Below are positions 14,377-15,005 of a DNA stretch of 15,005 nt, in pieces. The stretch spans positions 1-15,005 of the forward strand of contig CAKUGW010000078.1 of NCBI GenBank assembly GCA_934654805.1. Direction: 5' to 3'. How positions within the stretch are numbered: the first letter of the stretch is position 1; the number at the start of each line of letters is the position of its first letter. Both the position numbers and the translations under genes were made by a program. The notes under the pieces were generated by a model, which saw only the letters and a list, made by a program, of their open reading frames with translations, ran no database searches and had not been told where the DNA came from. Source of the stretch: an uncultured Kiritimatiellota bacterium (GTDB taxonomy: Bacteria > Verrucomicrobiota > Kiritimatiellia > RFP12 > UBA1067).

Positions 14377-15005
14377 AGAAGGTCGACTACAAGTGGGTCC
14401 TGCTGGCGCTCGTGTCCGCCGCATACTTTCTCGCGCAGGGGACGCGCAACGTGTACGGGGCGGTCCTGCCCGCGATCGGCGCCGACCTGAACCTGTCGCC
14501 GGCGGCCCGGGGCGCCGTCGCGACGGCATTTTTCGCGACGTTCGGGCTGATGGTGCCGCTCGCCGGATTCTTCGCCGACTTCTTCCGCCGCAAGTGGACG
14601 ATCGTCATCGGCATGGCCGTCTTCTCCGCCGCCGTGCTGGCGACGGGCTTCGCCGAGGGCTTCCTCTTCCTGCTCGTCGCCTACGGCGTCGTCAACGCGC
14701 TGGGGCAGTCGCTGCTGCCGCCGTCGAACTCGTCGCTGATCGGACAGCTTCACGTGGAGACGCGCGCCCGCGCGTTCGCCGTCTACCAGACGACGTTCTA
14801 CGTCGGCATCGTCGTCTGCGCCTGCCTGGGCGGTTTCCTGACGGGTCTTGGAACGGGCGGCTGGCGGTGGGCGTTCAGGGGGCTTGGCGCGCTGGGCCTC
14901 GTGTGGGCGCTCGTTCTCGCGAAGTTCCTGCGCGACACGCCCCAGCCGGTCGCGGCGCGTCCCTCGGTGCGGGAGGCCGTCGGCGGGTTCTTCGGGAAGC
15001 CCACC
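14373..15005 (+). CDS. MFS transporter, 3' end outside the window
   Basis: The gene begins in an ATGA overlap with the AroD-like gene and stays open to the last base, giving the first 211 residues. AGGGG at 14362-14366 could serve as its ribosome binding site. Six hydrophobic segments are visible at about residues 8-28, 46-66, 76-94, 97-115, 138-160 and 168-186, matching the first half of a 12-helix major facilitator. The loop after helix 2 carries the MFS motif A as G65-F-F-A-D-F-F-R-R-K74, and G162-G-W-R-W-A-F before helix 6 is also typical. MFS proteins move small solutes using a proton or other gradient. Coupling to the enzyme gene suggests it imports that enzyme's substrate or exports its product; the solute cannot be told from the visible part. 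Confidence 0.88.
   Translation, partial: MKKVDYKWVLLALVSAAYFLAQGTRNVYGAVLPAIGADLNLSPAARGAVATAFFATFGLMVPLAGFFADFFRRKWTIVIGMAVFSAAVLATGFAEGFLFLLVAYGVVNALGQSLLPPSNSSLIGQLHVETRARAFAVYQTTFYVGIVVCACLGGFLTGLGTGGWRWAFRGLGALGLVWALVLAKFLRDTPQPVAARPSVREAVGGFFGKPT

Overview
The window is high-GC bacterial DNA with long spurious ORFs on both strands. Its gene content includes secreted LamG-type proteins, a GH20-like protein with a non-canonical HxGxDE motif, a GH36-like alpha-galactosidase, an FAD oxidoreductase of the PF12831 type, a NarL-type kinase with OB-fold-like repeats outside the membrane, and an IS1634-type insertion sequence. This mix suggests a glycan-degrading member of the Verrucomicrobiota/Kiritimatiellota/Lentisphaerota group. 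That placement is an inference from gene families; there is no rRNA or other marker gene here.

Region 1 (1-7438, + strand) is one tightly spaced, probably co-transcribed run of five genes with gaps of 16-32 bp: a GH20-like barrel protein cut by the window start, a double LamG protein, an unrecognised barrel-like protein with a C-terminal beta domain, a GH36-type alpha-galactosidase, and an FAD-dependent oxidoreductase with a Tat-like leader. Three of the four complete genes have clear export signals, so the run looks like an extracytoplasmic saccharide-processing locus. Its promoter lies outside the window.

Region 2 (7664-10331, - strand) is a two-component system: a membrane sensor kinase with four OB-like repeats, followed 7 bp later by a NarL/FixJ response regulator. 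It converges on region 1. Its promoter is an extended -10 box so close to the ATG that the mRNA should be almost leaderless.

Region 3 (10420-12503) is a complete IS1634-family insertion sequence with perfect 19-bp terminal inverted repeats, an apparently intact 607-aa DDE transposase, its own extended -10 promoter, and a hairpin plus T-run between the end and the promoter that could stop transcription entering from outside. It lies in the divergent gap between the two-component promoter and the toxin-antitoxin promoter.

Region 4 (12543-13229, + strand) is a toxin-antitoxin pair: a small putative antitoxin and a PIN-domain VapC-like toxin with an ATGA overlap. It is followed by a 349-bp gene-free stretch of degenerate repeats and dyads.

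Region 5 (13561-15005, + strand) starts with another near-leaderless extended -10 promoter. It drives a divergent type I 3-dehydroquinate dehydratase-like protein that keeps the Schiff-base lysine and catalytic histidine but has lost two active-site arginines. It is translationally coupled to an MFS transporter cut off by the window end.

Two points stand out. All four promoters recognised here share the form TG(A/C)TATA(A/C)T, and two of them have the same near-leaderless geometry. The AroD-like enzyme paired with a transporter may act on a substrate other than dehydroquinate.
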